Assembly (NCBI GenBank): GCA_012519705.1
Contig: JAAYPR010000047.1
Location: 1 to 40,137 of the forward strand
Reading direction: 5' to 3'
DNA from: Campylobacteraceae bacterium
GTDB taxonomy: Bacteria > Campylobacterota > Campylobacteria > Campylobacterales > Campylobacteraceae
Length of the DNA stretch: 40,137 nt
The first letter of the stretch is position 1. Every line of letters begins with the position of its first letter. The translations under genes and the position numbers were made by a program. Shown one piece after another: positions 25,561 to 35,720 of this stretch. Below the pieces are notes generated by a model, which saw only the letters and a list, made by a program, of their open reading frames with translations, had not been told where the DNA came from and ran no database searches.

Positions 25561-26863
25561 GCTTTTATTTTTAATACTTATATCTATCTCTCTATCGTCT
25601 TGCAAAGATGAAAGAGAGCTAAAAACTCCACTTGCTCCAGCAGGTGGAGTTACCTACAGTGACCCAGTAAACTATCTAAATCATATAAGAACAACATCTG
25701 GTCTAAATTTACTCTCTAAAAATAGTATCTTATCAACTTCGGCTCTAAACCATGCCAAATATAGCTATGAAAACGAAGCCGAGTCTCACGATGAAATAGA
25801 AGGAAAGCCTTATTTTACAGGGAAAAATCCAAACGAGAGAGCATTTTATGCTGAATATAACTCTTTTATAACTGAGAATTTATCTACAAATAATACAGAT
25901 GCTATTAACTCCATAGATGGTTTAATGAGTGCTATTTACCACCGTTTTGGGTTTTTAGACCCAAAAATAGATGAGATTGGCTGGGGGAGTTATGGGGATG
26001 ATAGTGGTAAAAACTTTGTTTACAATATGGGAAACTCCAAACTTGAAAGTTTTTGCAAAGAAGGGGTTTCTGACAATGGATATGGGAAGTTTTACAGCGG
26101 AGTTTGTAAAGATGATAAAATTAGCATAAGCGATATAAAGCTTAACACATTTCAAAGACTAAATAGAGCACCTTTTATACTCTATCCAAACTCAAAAAAT
26201 ACAAAAGCTTTTTTTAGCAGGGAAACGCCAGACCCAATGCCTGAGTGTAAAATCACGGCAAATCCTATCAGCATAGAGTTTAACAGCTTTGAAAGCCCTG
26301 TTGCTTTTGTAAGTTTTAAGGTTTTTGAAGGCGATAAATGGCTTATGAATAGTAAAATTTTAACAAGCCTAAATGACCCAAACTCTTTGTTAAACGAGTT
26401 TCAATTTGCCCTTTTTATAAAAGAGCCGTTTAAATTTAACCAAACTTACAAAGCTGAGTTTAGATACATCCAAAGAGGAGAGCCAAAAGTAGTAGAGTGG
26501 GAATTTACTACATCTACACCTACAAATCCTTACTTCGTAGTGAATGATGGGGATAATCTAGCTCTAAAACCCGATGTTTGGTATGATGTTTTTATAAATC
26601 CAGCTCACTGTAACGATGTTTCTAACACTTATAATTTCTCTTTTAACCCTTTACAAAAACCTGAAATTAAAAGCATTGATACAAATTTACTTAGAGTAAA
26701 ACTAAGCGGATTAAAAGGTTTTGATACTGTAATCACAACTGATAATGGTAAAAAAATCACCTTAGTCTTAACTGAGTCATCTGACGGTGCTTTTGATAAT
26801 AAATTTATTTTTGTTTTTATTTTTGTTATAATGCTAGCTATTTATTTTATAATTAAGAGGTAA
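25535..26863 (+). CDS. CAP (SCP-like) domain lipoprotein with C-terminal membrane helix
   Basis: 442 residues. The start is TTG at 25535, within pckA (26-base overlap), supported by AGAAGG eight bases upstream. Residues 1-22 form a lipoprotein signal with lipobox LSSC and acylated Cys23; the +2 residue is Lys, which does not signal inner-membrane retention. Residues about 44-160 resemble a CAP/SCP domain ([14 protein letters not shown] ... [19 protein letters not shown] ... [20 protein letters not shown]). The middle is beta-rich and unrecognised. Residues 424-440 are a strong transmembrane segment ending in Lys-Arg. The argH ribosome binding site lies in its last codons. I assign no biochemical function. 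Confidence 0.75.
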   Translation: MQKLDQLYKLLFLILISISLSSCKDERELKTPLAPAGGVTYSDPVNYLNHIRTTSGLNLLSKNSILSTSALNHAKYSYENEAESHDEIEGKPYFTGKNPNERAFYAEYNSFITENLSTNNTDAINSIDGLMSAIYHRFGFLDPKIDEIGWGSYGDDSGKNFVYNMGNSKLESFCKEGVSDNGYGKFYSGVCKDDKISISDIKLNTFQRLNRAPFILYPNSKNTKAFFSRETPDPMPECKITANPISIEFNSFESPVAFVSFKVFEGDKWLMNSKILTSLNDPNSLLNEFQFALFIKEPFKFNQTYKAEFRYIQRGEPKVVEWEFTTSTPTNPYFVVNDGDNLALKPDVWYDVFINPAHCNDVSNTYNFSFNPLQKPEIKSIDTNLLRVKLSGLKGFDTVITTDNGKKITLVLTESSDGAFDNKFIFVFIFVIMLAIYFIIKR

Positions 26864-26866
26864 TTT

Positions 26867-28255
26867 ATGGAAAAAATGTGGCAGGGAAGATTTAGCGAAA
26901 GCAGTTCTAAACTTTTAGAAGAGTTTAACGCTTCGATTCACTTTGATAAAAATTTATATGAGTATGATATAAAAGGCTCTATCGCTCACGCTACGATGCT
27001 TGGGGAGTGTGGAATTATCAAAAAAGATGAGAGCGATAAGATAGCTGAAGGCTTAAAGCAGGTTTTAGCTGAAATTGAGAGTGGAAATTTTGAGTTTAAA
27101 ACAAGCGATGAAGATATCCATATGGCGGTTGAAAAAAGACTTAGTGAGATAATCGGCTCTGAAATCGGTGGTAAACTTCACACAGCAAGAAGTAGAAACG
27201 ATCAAGTTGCACTTGATTTTAGACTCTATGTTTTAGCTAAAAACTTAGAAATTTCTAGCCTTTTACTTGAACTAATCTCAACTCTAAATAGCATCGCAAA
27301 AGAGAACTTAAACACTCTTATGCCGGGTTTTACCCACTTACAGCACGCTCAACCTGTAAGCCTTGCTTATCATCTAATGGCTTACGCTAGTATGTTTAGA
27401 AGAGATTTTGAGAGATTTGCAAGTAGTTATGAGAGAAATAACTTAAACCCACTTGGCTCGGCTGCACTTGCTGGGACGCCTCATAAAATCGATAGATTTA
27501 AAACAACTGAGCTTTTGGGGTTTAAAGAGCCAACTATGAACGCTATGGACTCGGTTAGCGATAGAGACTTTGCGTTAGAAATTTTATTTAATATAAGTGT
27601 AGTTTTTATGCATATGTCAAGGCTTTGTGAAGAACTTATTTTATGGAGCTCGCAGGAGTTTAGCTATATAAAAATAAGTGATAAATTTGCAACTGGCTCA
27701 AGCATAATGCCACAGAAGAAAAACCCAGATGTTGCGGAACTAATTCGCGGGAAATCAGGCAGAGTTTATGGAAATTTAGTAGCTCTTTTAACCACTATGA
27801 AATCTCTTCCACTTGCTTACAATAAAGATATGCAAGAAGATAAAGAAGGAGTTTTTGACAGCGTTCAAACTGCTGCTTCAAGCCTTATCATCCTAAATGA
27901 GATGTTAAAAGCAACTACTTTTAATAAAGACAAAATGCTAAAAGCATGCAAAATGGGACATTTAAGTGCAACTGACTTGGCTGATTATTTAGTAAAAGAA
28001 AAGAACATTCCTTTTAGACAAGCTCACTTTATAACTGGAAAGTGTGTAGCGATGGCTGAGAGTAAAGGGCTTGATTTAAGCGAAGTTACGCTTAGCGACT
28101 TACAGAGTGTGGATGAAAATATGGACGAAGGTGCACTAAACTCTCTAAATTTAGAAAACTCAAAAGAAGCTAGAAAAAGTTACGGTGGAACTTCAAATGA
28201 GAGCGTTGAAAAGCAGATTAAAATAGTAGATGAGTTTTTAAAAGCAAATAATTAA
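26867..28255 (+). CDS. argH: Argininosuccinate lyase
   Basis: 462 residues, full length. It cleaves argininosuccinate to arginine and fumarate, ending arginine synthesis. The fumarase/aspartase superfamily signature [15 protein letters not shown] starts at residue 277, with the catalytic serine in it; the catalytic base is His160 (THLQHAQP). HTARSRNDQ (105-113) is the argininosuccinate-binding loop. ATG at 26867 lies three bases after the CAP lipoprotein stop, with AAGAGG inside that gene's final codons, so translation is coupled. In C. jejuni argH directly follows pckA (Cj0931c, Cj0932c, from memory). Confidence 0.97.
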   Translation: MEKMWQGRFSESSSKLLEEFNASIHFDKNLYEYDIKGSIAHATMLGECGIIKKDESDKIAEGLKQVLAEIESGNFEFKTSDEDIHMAVEKRLSEIIGSEIGGKLHTARSRNDQVALDFRLYVLAKNLEISSLLLELISTLNSIAKENLNTLMPGFTHLQHAQPVSLAYHLMAYASMFRRDFERFASSYERNNLNPLGSAALAGTPHKIDRFKTTELLGFKEPTMNAMDSVSDRDFALEILFNISVVFMHMSRLCEELILWSSQEFSYIKISDKFATGSSIMPQKKNPDVAELIRGKSGRVYGNLVALLTTMKSLPLAYNKDMQEDKEGVFDSVQTAASSLIILNEMLKATTFNKDKMLKACKMGHLSATDLADYLVKEKNIPFRQAHFITGKCVAMAESKGLDLSEVTLSDLQSVDENMDEGALNSLNLENSKEARKSYGGTSNESVEKQIKIVDEFLKANN

Positions 28256-28271
28256 AAAGAAAGAAAAAAGA

Positions 28272-28299
28272 AATTTGACCTTTTTAAAAAGGTCAAATT
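28272..28299 (-). terminator. Terminator between convergent argH and the universal stress gene
   Basis: Perfect palindrome: AATTTGACC plus five T, mirrored by five A plus GGTCAAATT. On the minus strand it is followed by TTTCTTTTTTCTTTCTTTTT, giving a strong terminator for the stress protein gene. On the plus strand the tail is poor in T, so it ends argH less clearly. Confidence 0.8.
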
Positions 28300-28303
28300 C
28301 TTC

Positions 28304-29155
28304 CTACATCATAGCTGGGAACTGGCTATTTTCTAAGAAATATTTAGATGCTCCACCTAAGAACACCTCTCTAATACCAGCGTTTGAGTCAACACCAGCA
28401 ACGATTAAATCAACGTTGTATTTCTCAGCAGCATTTAAAAGTGCTTGTCCTGGAACTTTTCCTTCAGTTTTAACAACTTCAAACTCCGGCTTAATGTGAT
28501 GCATATCAAGATAGTTTGTAATTCTTCCTTTTGTCTCAGCCATATCTTCTTGAAGATAGTGTGGAGCTGTGATGCAAATAACTTCTTTTGCTTGTTTTAG
28601 AAGTGGAAGTGCGTTACTTAAGGCTCTTGAGCTTGATGTGCTTCCTGTTAGAGATAGCAAAATTCTATCAGCGTTAAATTTAGTCATCTTTCTTGGGATT
28701 GCGATTGATGGCTTACCACTTTTCATGATAGCAGCTTCAAAAGTTCCTGTTATAAGTCCATGTGGAGGCATAGAAGCAACAACTAAATCACAATATGTTG
28801 ATTGTTTCGCAACAAGTTCAGACCTAGTTCCTACCATAGTTCTTAAAAATGCACTATTTGGCGTGTGTTGGTCTTCAGAGTATGTGATACCTAGTTTTTC
28901 ACACTCTTCTTTTACGATTTTCTCAGTTAGTTCTCTCTCTTCCTTAAGCTCCGCTTTAGCGTCCTCTAGGAACTCACCTAGCATTATACCGCCTCTTAGA
29001 GTCATCCTAGTGCTATATACGACTTCAGGATCCATTTGGAAAGATACGATACTCATATGTGAACCAAAATGTTTATTTACAAGTAGTGCACCGTGAATTC
29101 TCTCTCTTAACTCTTCACCACCACCGATAGGGAAAAATAGCTTTTTATAACTCAT
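28304..29155 (-). CDS. Tandem universal stress protein (UspA) domain protein
   Basis: 283 residues, two UspA-like alpha/beta domains (about 1-150 and 164-283). The first opens YKKLFFPIGGGEELRERI, and the second RILLSLTGSTSSSRAL carries a Gly/Ser-rich nucleotide-contact loop; each ends in the usual block before Pro (SGKPSIAIPRK; GGASKYFLENSQFP). Usp proteins bind ATP or AMP and respond to starvation and oxidative or membrane stress; the exact role is unknown. ATG at 29155 has AAGGAGT upstream. It lies 84 bases downstream of pnp with a promoter-like AT stretch between, so it is probably transcribed on its own. Confidence 0.85.
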   Translation of the reverse strand: MSYKKLFFPIGGGEELRERIHGALLVNKHFGSHMSIVSFQMDPEVVYSTRMTLRGGIMLGEFLEDAKAELKEERELTEKIVKEECEKLGITYSEDQHTPNSAFLRTMVGTRSELVAKQSTYCDLVVASMPPHGLITGTFEAAIMKSGKPSIAIPRKMTKFNADRILLSLTGSTSSSRALSNALPLLKQAKEVICITAPHYLQEDMAETKGRITNYLDMHHIKPEFEVVKTEGKVPGQALLNAAEKYNVDLIVAGVDSNAGIREVFLGGASKYFLENSQFPAMM

Positions 29156-29239
29156 TCATACTCCTTTTTTTATAATGTTACTTTTATATTTTACTTTATA
29201 TTTACTAACTATGCAATCTTTTTAAGCAAATTTAAAACA

Positions 29240-31402
29240 TCAAGCTAATTCTAGTGAAATTTTGTTACCTTTTTGCTCATTTACTTTAACTTTTACTCTA
29301 TCGCCCTCTTTTAGTTCGCCTTTTATTTGAGAGATGTGCAGAAGTCCATCAACCCCGTCTCTTAAGTGGATAAACGCACCAAAAGCAACTATACTTTTAA
29401 CCTCTCCGTTAAACTCTTCACCTACTTCAAATTTAACAGGCTTTCTCTCACTGTTTCTTCTATTAGGTCTGCCGTTGTCTTTTTTGGTTATTTCGATGAT
29501 ATCTTCTTTAGCCTGAGCGACGTTTGCTTTGTTGCTTCCTAAAATTTTAACTTCCCCACTCTCTCTATCTAGGTCGATAGTTACGCCGTACTCATCAACT
29601 AAGCCTTTTATAGTCTTTCCACCCTGTCCGATGATATCTACCATCTTACTTGGATCAACCATGAAAATTTCAGTTTTTGGTAGAATTTCTTCGTTTACTA
29701 CTATTTTTAAATCAGCTTCTACCATTAAGCTTAAAATATGCTCTCTTCCCTCTTTTGCTTGATAAAGAGCTTCTCTTAAAACATCTAAGCTAATTCCACC
29801 TAGTTTTATATCCATCTGAAGTGCTGTGATACCATCGATTGAGCCTGCAACTTTAAAGTCCATATCCCCGTCATGGTCTTCAAGTCCCATTATGTCACTT
29901 AAAACTGCGTGTTTGTCATCTTCAAATATAAGCCCCATCGCAATACCAGCAACTAATTTATAAGTATTTACCCCAGCAGCTCTTAAAGCTAGTGAGCCGC
30001 CACAAACTGTAGCCATTGAGCTTGAGCCGTTACTTTCTAGAATTTCACTAACTAGTCTTATAACTTCAGGGTTTTCTGTGTCCACACTTGGAGCGATTGC
30101 TCTTTTAGCTAGGTTTCCATGTCCAAGCTCTCTTCTTCCTGGGCTTCTTAATGGGCTTGCCTCTCCAACACTAAAGCCTGGGAAGTTGTAGTTAACCATA
30201 AATCTCTCATTTACAGGCTCTTTTTGAGTTAGTAAATCACTCGTTTGAGCGTCGTTGTCACTACCTAGGGTTGCTACAACTAAAGCTTGTGTTTGACCTC
30301 TTGTAAATAGACAGCTTCCATGTGCACTTGGTAAGATATTTGTCTCGATTGAAATCGGTCTTATCTCTTTAAGTCCTCTACCATCGGCTCTTGTACTTGT
30401 CTCAATGATTTGTTTTCTAACTAGTTTTCTTTTGTATTTATCTAAAACTTTTGAGATAACTTCCTCTTCCCACTCGTTATTTACCGCTTCATCTGTGGTT
30501 AAAACTTTAGAGACGATTTTGTTTAGCTCAGTTGCTCTCTCGCTCTTTGCCATCTGATTTATGGCAAATTTAACCTCATCTGTGTAGTTTTCTTCTAAAA
30601 ATTTAGCGATACTTTCATCTTCTATCTCAGGATTTAGCTCTAAACTAACTGGCTCTTTTATATACTGTTTAAAAGTCTCTTCATAAGCCCTGCTTCCATT
30701 TTCTATAGCTTTTCCTGCAAACTCTATAGCTTTTAGCATTAGCTCTTCGCTAAACTCGTTCATCTCTTGATTTACTGTATCGCTTAGGTTATCAAGTGGG
30801 TCGGTTGCTAGTTTTGAAGTGTCGTTTTTTTGCGGGATTGAACGCATTTCTATCATCAAAAGCTCATCTCTAACGCCCGCAACGTATAAGTCAAGCGAAC
30901 TTTTATCAAGCTCTGTGTTGCTTGGGTTTAGGATAAACTCGCCATCCCTCATACCAACTCTAACCCCGCAAACTGGCTCATTTACAGGGATATCGCTTAG
31001 ATATAACGCCATACTAGCAGCATTTAAACCCATAACTTGTAAATCAACTTCTTCATCAGCTGAGAGAACAAAAACAACTATTTGAGTTGGATAGGTATAA
31101 CCTTTTGGAAAAAGTGGTCTAAGGCTTCTATCTATTATCCTTGAAGTTAATGTTTCAAAATCGCCTGGTTTTGTCTCTCTTTTGATATATCCACCAGGGA
31201 TTCTTCCAGCGGCGTATTGTTTTTCAATATACTGAACAGTAAGCGGTAGGAAATCTCCGTCCACCTTTGTCTCATCTCTTGCAACAGTTGCTAAAACAAC
31301 TGCGTTTTTTACTCTTAAAAGCACAGCTCCTGCGGCTTGCTTGGCAACTTTGTTTATATCATAAATTTCTATTTGATTGTTTACATCTATCTCAAATCTC
31401 AT
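29240..31402 (-). CDS. pnp: Polynucleotide phosphorylase
   Basis: 720 residues. It degrades RNA 3' to 5' using phosphate, and in Campylobacter is linked to cold growth and virulence. It contains two RNase PH domains (about 10-230 and 330-540), the latter with the active-site region [18 protein letters not shown] and [12 protein letters not shown], then a KH domain (about 550-615, [14 protein letters not shown]) and an S1 domain (about 645-715, [19 protein letters not shown]). ATG at 31402 overlaps the upstream phosphoribosyltransferase gene by 11 bases. It is the last gene of the overlapping RDD-lptD-PRTase-pnp set. Confidence 0.97.
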   Translation of the reverse strand: MRFEIDVNNQIEIYDINKVAKQAAGAVLLRVKNAVVLATVARDETKVDGDFLPLTVQYIEKQYAAGRIPGGYIKRETKPGDFETLTSRIIDRSLRPLFPKGYTYPTQIVVFVLSADEEVDLQVMGLNAASMALYLSDIPVNEPVCGVRVGMRDGEFILNPSNTELDKSSLDLYVAGVRDELLMIEMRSIPQKNDTSKLATDPLDNLSDTVNQEMNEFSEELMLKAIEFAGKAIENGSRAYEETFKQYIKEPVSLELNPEIEDESIAKFLEENYTDEVKFAINQMAKSERATELNKIVSKVLTTDEAVNNEWEEEVISKVLDKYKRKLVRKQIIETSTRADGRGLKEIRPISIETNILPSAHGSCLFTRGQTQALVVATLGSDNDAQTSDLLTQKEPVNERFMVNYNFPGFSVGEASPLRSPGRRELGHGNLAKRAIAPSVDTENPEVIRLVSEILESNGSSSMATVCGGSLALRAAGVNTYKLVAGIAMGLIFEDDKHAVLSDIMGLEDHDGDMDFKVAGSIDGITALQMDIKLGGISLDVLREALYQAKEGREHILSLMVEADLKIVVNEEILPKTEIFMVDPSKMVDIIGQGGKTIKGLVDEYGVTIDLDRESGEVKILGSNKANVAQAKEDIIEITKKDNGRPNRRNSERKPVKFEVGEEFNGEVKSIVAFGAFIHLRDGVDGLLHISQIKGELKEGDRVKVKVNEQKGNKISLELA

Positions 31403-32084
31403 CTATACTCTCTCCTTCTAATGATAAATAATATTTACTCTCTTTCAGTTTAGAAATAGTTTCTAAATCTGACAACTTAATTTTCTCTTCGTAATAAAAA
31501 TCAACATCTACAAAATCTGCAATATTGTGAACTGTGTAAATTCTATCTATTATAGAACTCAAACTCTCAAGCACATCAGTTGCGATTATAGGTGTTGCAT
31601 AAGACAGCGACCTTGGGTTTAGCCCGATTATTGACTTTAGACAAACAAGAGCTGTAAGCCCAGTCTCACACCCCTCATCTATAAGCAAAACATCCCTATC
31701 TTTTAAACTAGCAAGCTTCTCTCCCTTTCTATACTTATAGATGTTTTTTAAGATGCTTTCTTCATATTTCCTGCTAGCTTCCCCATATAAATAATCCATA
31801 CTTATACTAAAGGAGTTTATTAGCTCACCTAAATAGACAATGTCCTCAGTCTCACTTACCATACCTATAATACATTCTCTATTAACTTGTGAATAGATAT
31901 GTTCTGTAAATAAAATACCATAATTCAGTTTTAATTTTTTAGCGATTTCATCTACTAAAAAAACTGAGTTTAAAGAAGCTGATAATAAAACAGGTTTTTT
32001 AGACACTAAATCATCTGGAAAAGCTTCATATAGAGCTGATGCAGCTTCTATTTGATCTTTAAAAACTCTTTTAGCTCTTATCAA
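31392..32084 (-). CDS. Phosphoribosyltransferase-fold protein
   Basis: 230 residues. The segment [20 protein letters not shown] matches the PRPP-binding loop of type I phosphoribosyltransferases (D-[DE]-G-x-x-TG), and [20 protein letters not shown] resembles the family's N-terminal strand-helix. The substrate is unknown. Translation begins at TTG 32084, overlapping the lptD stop by four bases (TTGA), so it is coupled. A gene of this type next to pnp also occurs in C. jejuni (Cj1252/Cj1253, from memory). The conserved link with lptD and pnp has no obvious explanation. Confidence 0.75.
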   Translation of the reverse strand: MIRAKRVFKDQIEAASALYEAFPDDLVSKKPVLLSASLNSVFLVDEIAKKLKLNYGILFTEHIYSQVNRECIIGMVSETEDIVYLGELINSFSISMDYLYGEASRKYEESILKNIYKYRKGEKLASLKDRDVLLIDEGCETGLTALVCLKSIIGLNPRSLSYATPIIATDVLESLSSIIDRIYTVHNIADFVDVDFYYEEKIKLSDLETISKLKESKYYLSLEGESIDEI

Positions 32085-34318
32085 CGAAGATCCCTATCGT
32101 ACTCTGTTGTAGTAGAGACATCATATCCTACCCCACCAAATGGATAGAAATTTACAAAGAAATATAGCCTTCTTTCTTTTTCAGCTTTTCTATACTCTGG
32201 GTTGCTTGATGTTTTTGGCTCTAAATCCTCTTGATAGACTATAGTATAGTTCCAGCATTTTCTATTTTTTGTTAATCCTACACGCCACATCTTACTATAC
32301 TCTCTTTCGATGTCATATTCAAAAGCGCCAAAAATTTTATAGTACTCTGGAAGATCATAGGAAGCTCTTAATATAAAGAAGTTATCTCTGTCAAATTTAT
32401 CTTCCGTTCCTCTTCTTTTTTTACTTTCATATGTATGATTTATGGATGTATTAAACCCTTTTGTTGCATATCTTGCATAAGTTTGAACTTTCTCAAAGTT
32501 GTTATCTTCATGAGAGTATTCAAATTTATTTCCAACACTAATCCCATTTGAAAAATAAAGATCAAGTCTATGAATCAAATTTCCAAACTCTTCGTCTTCA
32601 AAATCATACTTTTGCTTTATAGAGTGTCTTAAAAACTTTCTGCCTTTTTCGTTGTAGATATACTGAGTAAAATTTAAAGATAAGTTTCTTTGAGTATAGT
32701 CTTTACTTAATTCACTCATAAAGTTATCTTCATAGTAAAGATTGCTTGCTAAATTTTTTAATGCTCGTGCATTTAATTTATTTCTGCTCTCATCATAATC
32801 ATACTGATGCTTTTTAAGAAGTCTATCTTCAATATTTCCACTATTTACACCTGGTTCTAAATAAGAAGCTTCAAAACTCATAGTATGAAAGAGGCTTTCA
32901 TAAGCTTTTGCAACATCAGTGCCAAGGCTAAGCTGATGGTAGTTGTTAAAATAATTACTACTTGAGTCTTCCCTTAAATAACCCTCTCTATAGATAAAAT
33001 TATCACTATAATCTATTCTAGTTGCATAAATTCCCTCTGTAAACTTAAAATTTAACCATTCATTTAAAAGAGATGTGCTATACGAGATAGGCATGTTAAA
33101 CTCATACTGACTTGCCGTAACCCCGTCTTTTCTTGTGTAGTTATGGAATTTTACATCTGCTGAATAAAGCAAGTCATCAAAAAATACTGAGTTTGTAAAT
33201 TTATGATAATGAAGAGTAGGAAGCTCTTGAACAGTATCTCTATTTTTAAAAGTATTTTTTTTATTAAGCTTATCAGTATCTATATAATATCTTGAGTAAA
33301 GTCCAAAATAGTGCTCATCCGTAGTCAGATAGTAATTAAGCCTTGATGTAGCAAGAGAGTCTGCATTATCACCTACTCCACTTTTACTTATCAAATCATG
33401 ATACTCTAAATCATTTAACCAAATAAAATCAAGCCAGAGATGCTCTTTAAATTTAGCGTCTATAAAATGCCCTAAAACCTTGCTTCTGTCATACTCTACT
33501 TCAAAACCATGATGGCGTTCGTTTTTATACTCAAGTCTTTCCTGAGCTCTTTTAAAGTTGTCAAATATCCCACCACGAATTTCCCCGTAAGAGTATGGAG
33601 AGTCTACAAATCTAAAAGTTCCATAAACCCCAAAACCCCTTCTACCTCTAACCTGTGGATCAAGTTGCAAATCCCAGCTATCAGCAGGTGCAAAATAGAT
33701 AGGCTGTTTATAGTATATACCCTCATCACTTATATACCCAGCTTCAGGGATTAAAAGTCCTGTTCTTCTAGTATCATCAGTTGGAAAACCAAAGTATGGC
33801 AAATAAATTAGCGGAATCCCTCCGAAGTGAAAAACAGGATTATAAAGGTGTAAAAACTTAGTTTCTTTATTTAGCTTACCGCTTGTATAGCTGATATACC
33901 AGTCGGGATCTTCAACGTTACAGCTCGACACGATAGATCTTTTGGTGCTATAATAAACTCTATCATCACAACTCTCATCACTCATAGCCCAAAGTTCGGA
34001 GTCTTTATCCATCATAAAATTTTCAGTTGCAAAATTTTCACTATTTTTCAAATCAAGCTTTAAATAGTGAGTTCTTGAAACCTCACTCTTGCTTTTTATA
34101 ATGTTAACATTTCCAAAAAACTCAGCGATTTCATTTTTTTCATCATAAATTGCCATATCTGAAGTTACTAAATACTCTTGCGAATACATAATAACATTGC
34201 CCTTAACGTGAATTTTGCTACCCTCTCTTGCAGCTGAGTCAGCTAAAATTTCTACATCCTGAATCTTAGCATATAAAAAAATAGTTAAAAAGCTTAATAT
34301 AAATAGTTTTTTAAACAA
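32081..34318 (-). CDS. lptD: LPS-assembly protein LptD
   Basis: 745 residues. It is the outer-membrane translocon that inserts lipooligosaccharide together with LptE. A signal peptide (FKKLFILSFLTIFLYAKI) is followed by an OstA/LptA-like beta-jellyroll (about 20-110, VEILADSAAREGSKIHVKGNV in part) and a large beta-barrel (GIPLIYLPYFGFPTDDTRRTG opens it). Cysteines are at 117, 133 and 688; E. coli LptD has two pairs, with adjacent cysteines at the C-terminal site, so the disulfide scheme differs. The start is TTG at 34318, overlapping the RDD gene by eight bases. Confidence 0.93.
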   Translation of the reverse strand: MFKKLFILSFLTIFLYAKIQDVEILADSAAREGSKIHVKGNVIMYSQEYLVTSDMAIYDEKNEIAEFFGNVNIIKSKSEVSRTHYLKLDLKNSENFATENFMMDKDSELWAMSDESCDDRVYYSTKRSIVSSCNVEDPDWYISYTSGKLNKETKFLHLYNPVFHFGGIPLIYLPYFGFPTDDTRRTGLLIPEAGYISDEGIYYKQPIYFAPADSWDLQLDPQVRGRRGFGVYGTFRFVDSPYSYGEIRGGIFDNFKRAQERLEYKNERHHGFEVEYDRSKVLGHFIDAKFKEHLWLDFIWLNDLEYHDLISKSGVGDNADSLATSRLNYYLTTDEHYFGLYSRYYIDTDKLNKKNTFKNRDTVQELPTLHYHKFTNSVFFDDLLYSADVKFHNYTRKDGVTASQYEFNMPISYSTSLLNEWLNFKFTEGIYATRIDYSDNFIYREGYLREDSSSNYFNNYHQLSLGTDVAKAYESLFHTMSFEASYLEPGVNSGNIEDRLLKKHQYDYDESRNKLNARALKNLASNLYYEDNFMSELSKDYTQRNLSLNFTQYIYNEKGRKFLRHSIKQKYDFEDEEFGNLIHRLDLYFSNGISVGNKFEYSHEDNNFEKVQTYARYATKGFNTSINHTYESKKRRGTEDKFDRDNFFILRASYDLPEYYKIFGAFEYDIEREYSKMWRVGLTKNRKCWNYTIVYQEDLEPKTSSNPEYRKAEKERRLYFFVNFYPFGGVGYDVSTTTEYDRDLR

Positions 34319-34736
34319 CTTTCACCACCAATGTTTTAGCAAATTTATCATGCCAAGTCTGTCTTTGTGGATTAAAATAGGCCCATAAAAACCCCAAATA
34401 AAAAACAGCCTCACTAAAAACTCTAATCCCAGACCTTGATAATGATGAGCTTAAATTCGGGATATTGTTATAGTAGTCAACAACTCTTATCTTCATAGCT
34501 AATTTTCCAAGAGTTGCTCCATATTTGTTTATAAAATATGTATGATAAATAAATTTAATTATAGTATAAGGTAAAGCCATAGCTGAAGTTACCATCACTA
34601 CCTCTTCTGGGCTTGAGACAGTAGCGATAGAGTCATAATAAACTATAATGATTAAAACGCTAAGCAATAACTCATCTATAAAAAAAGCTACTGCCCTTTT
34701 GTTGTTTGATGCTAGCTCCACACCATTAAAGTCCAT
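34311..34736 (-). CDS. RDD family inner-membrane protein
   Basis: 141 residues. The RDD signature appears as NKRAVAFFIDELLLSVLIII near the N-terminus, and the C-terminal family block as QTWHDKFAKTLVVKVV. There are three hydrophobic segments (about 20-37, 48-68 and 105-120). Function of RDD proteins is mostly unknown; some are Na+/H+ antiporters. ATG at 34736 has ACGGACAA-type weak spacing; it follows the 6S-like RNA by about 85 bases and begins the overlapping operon with lptD, the PRTase gene and pnp. Confidence 0.85.
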   Translation of the reverse strand: MDFNGVELASNNKRAVAFFIDELLLSVLIIIVYYDSIATVSSPEEVVMVTSAMALPYTIIKFIYHTYFINKYGATLGKLAMKIRVVDYYNNIPNLSSSLSRSGIRVFSEAVFYLGFLWAYFNPQRQTWHDKFAKTLVVKVV

Positions 34737-34819
34737 TGTCCGCTCTCTTGTAGTTTATGTTGTTAAATTTAGCCTTTTTATAAAACGCTATCAAATTTTG
34801 CCTTATGTTTTTAAATTTA

Positions 34820-35011
34820 AAAAACCCAAGTGACCGATGCGAAAATATAGATTGGCCCTAATAAAGCCAAACATGCAGATAGAAACTCTCTTTAGGTTGC
34901 AACCTCTCGCTTTTTTCAAAGCTCAAGCGAAGCCACATCACACCGAGAGCTTACCTCTCCGCCATACTTAATGTGTTGGACCTTCATAAAATGCTGTCGA
35001 ATCACTCAGGC
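34820..35011 (-). ncRNA. ssrS: Probable 6S RNA
   Basis: About 190 bases with no reading frame. On the minus strand a TATAAT (35018-35023) is followed at correct spacing by CCTGAGTGA (35002-35010), which pairs with TCACTTGGG at the 3' end (34825-34833), directly before a six-T run. Inner pairs GGTCC/GGGCC (34978-34982 with 34854-34858) and ACAT/ATGT extend the rod; the middle contains a bubble with local hairpins (GAGAG-GTAAG-CTCTC). A closed rod with a central bubble is the 6S RNA shape, which sequesters RNA polymerase. It lacks the SRP, tmRNA and RNase P core motifs. Alternative: a long structured leader of the RDD-lptD operon. Confidence 0.6.
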
Positions 35012-35017
35012 AAACGA

Positions 35018-35023
35018 ATTATA
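35018..35023 (-). promoter_or_regulatory. -10 box of the 6S-like RNA
   Basis: Minus-strand TATAAT with start point expected near 35011, exactly where the closing helix of the RNA begins. The gap to hemD (35054) leaves room for the promoter. Confidence 0.65.
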
Positions 35024-35053
35024 ACAAAACTATACTTAAAGATAGAAGAGGTT

Positions 35054-35680
35054 TTATAAATTTAAGGCTAAATTTATGCATTCATCTATAGTTTGTTTGT
35101 TTGAAACTATCAAATTTGGGTAGTTTGCAAGTTCTTTTGCTGTTGCGTTGCCAATGGCTATAAGTTTATAGCTTTTATCTATATCAAAGTTTTTTAAAAA
35201 ACCTTTGACGTTTGAAGGGGATGTGAAAATTAAAACACTTTCATTTTCAGGCTTTAAACTTAAATCTAACTTTAAAAAACTATTTTGATAAGCAGTGATT
35301 TGAGTCAAATTTACACCGCTTTTTTCTAAAATCCCCCCAACATCAGAAACTGTCTCTTTAGCTTTTAAAAAAAGAGCTTTTCTACCTTTTAAAAGCGGGG
35401 CAATTTCGTAGGCAAATTCTGTGCCATGAGCATTTTTAGCGGTATAAATTTGACTAAATCCAAACTCACTTGCCTCTTTTGTAGTGCCTTCGCCTATACT
35501 AAAAACTTCTAAATTTGCTAAGCTTATAGAGTTTTCTTTTAGAGCTTTTATAGAGTTTTTCGATGTCACTACCAAAGCCTCAAACTCGCTTAAATCAACA
35601 CTAAATTTGTTAAATTTTATCTCACACACTCTAATATGCTTAACTCTATCGTTTGGTGTGTGAGAGATAAGATATATCAT
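35054..35680 (-). CDS. hemD: Uroporphyrinogen-III synthase
   Basis: 208 residues. HemD closes hydroxymethylbilane into uroporphyrinogen III in haem synthesis. Sequence is poorly conserved in this family; recognisable parts are ALVVTSKNSIKALKEN, FSIGEGTTKEASEFGF, the hinge LFLKAKETVSDVGGIL, LIFTSPSNVKGFLKNF and LIAIGNATAKELANY, arranged as two alternating alpha/beta lobes. ATG at 35680 has AAGGATT upstream. It lies 40 bases after hsdS, without an obvious terminator, and before the 6S-like RNA. No other hem gene is adjacent. Confidence 0.85.
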   Translation of the reverse strand: MIYLISHTPNDRVKHIRVCEIKFNKFSVDLSEFEALVVTSKNSIKALKENSISLANLEVFSIGEGTTKEASEFGFSQIYTAKNAHGTEFAYEIAPLLKGRKALFLKAKETVSDVGGILEKSGVNLTQITAYQNSFLKLDLSLKPENESVLIFTSPSNVKGFLKNFDIDKSYKLIAIGNATAKELANYPNLIVSNKQTIDECINLALNL

Positions 35681-35720
35681 TTTAATCCTTTAAATTTATA
35701 ATTTTTCACAATAACAAAAA

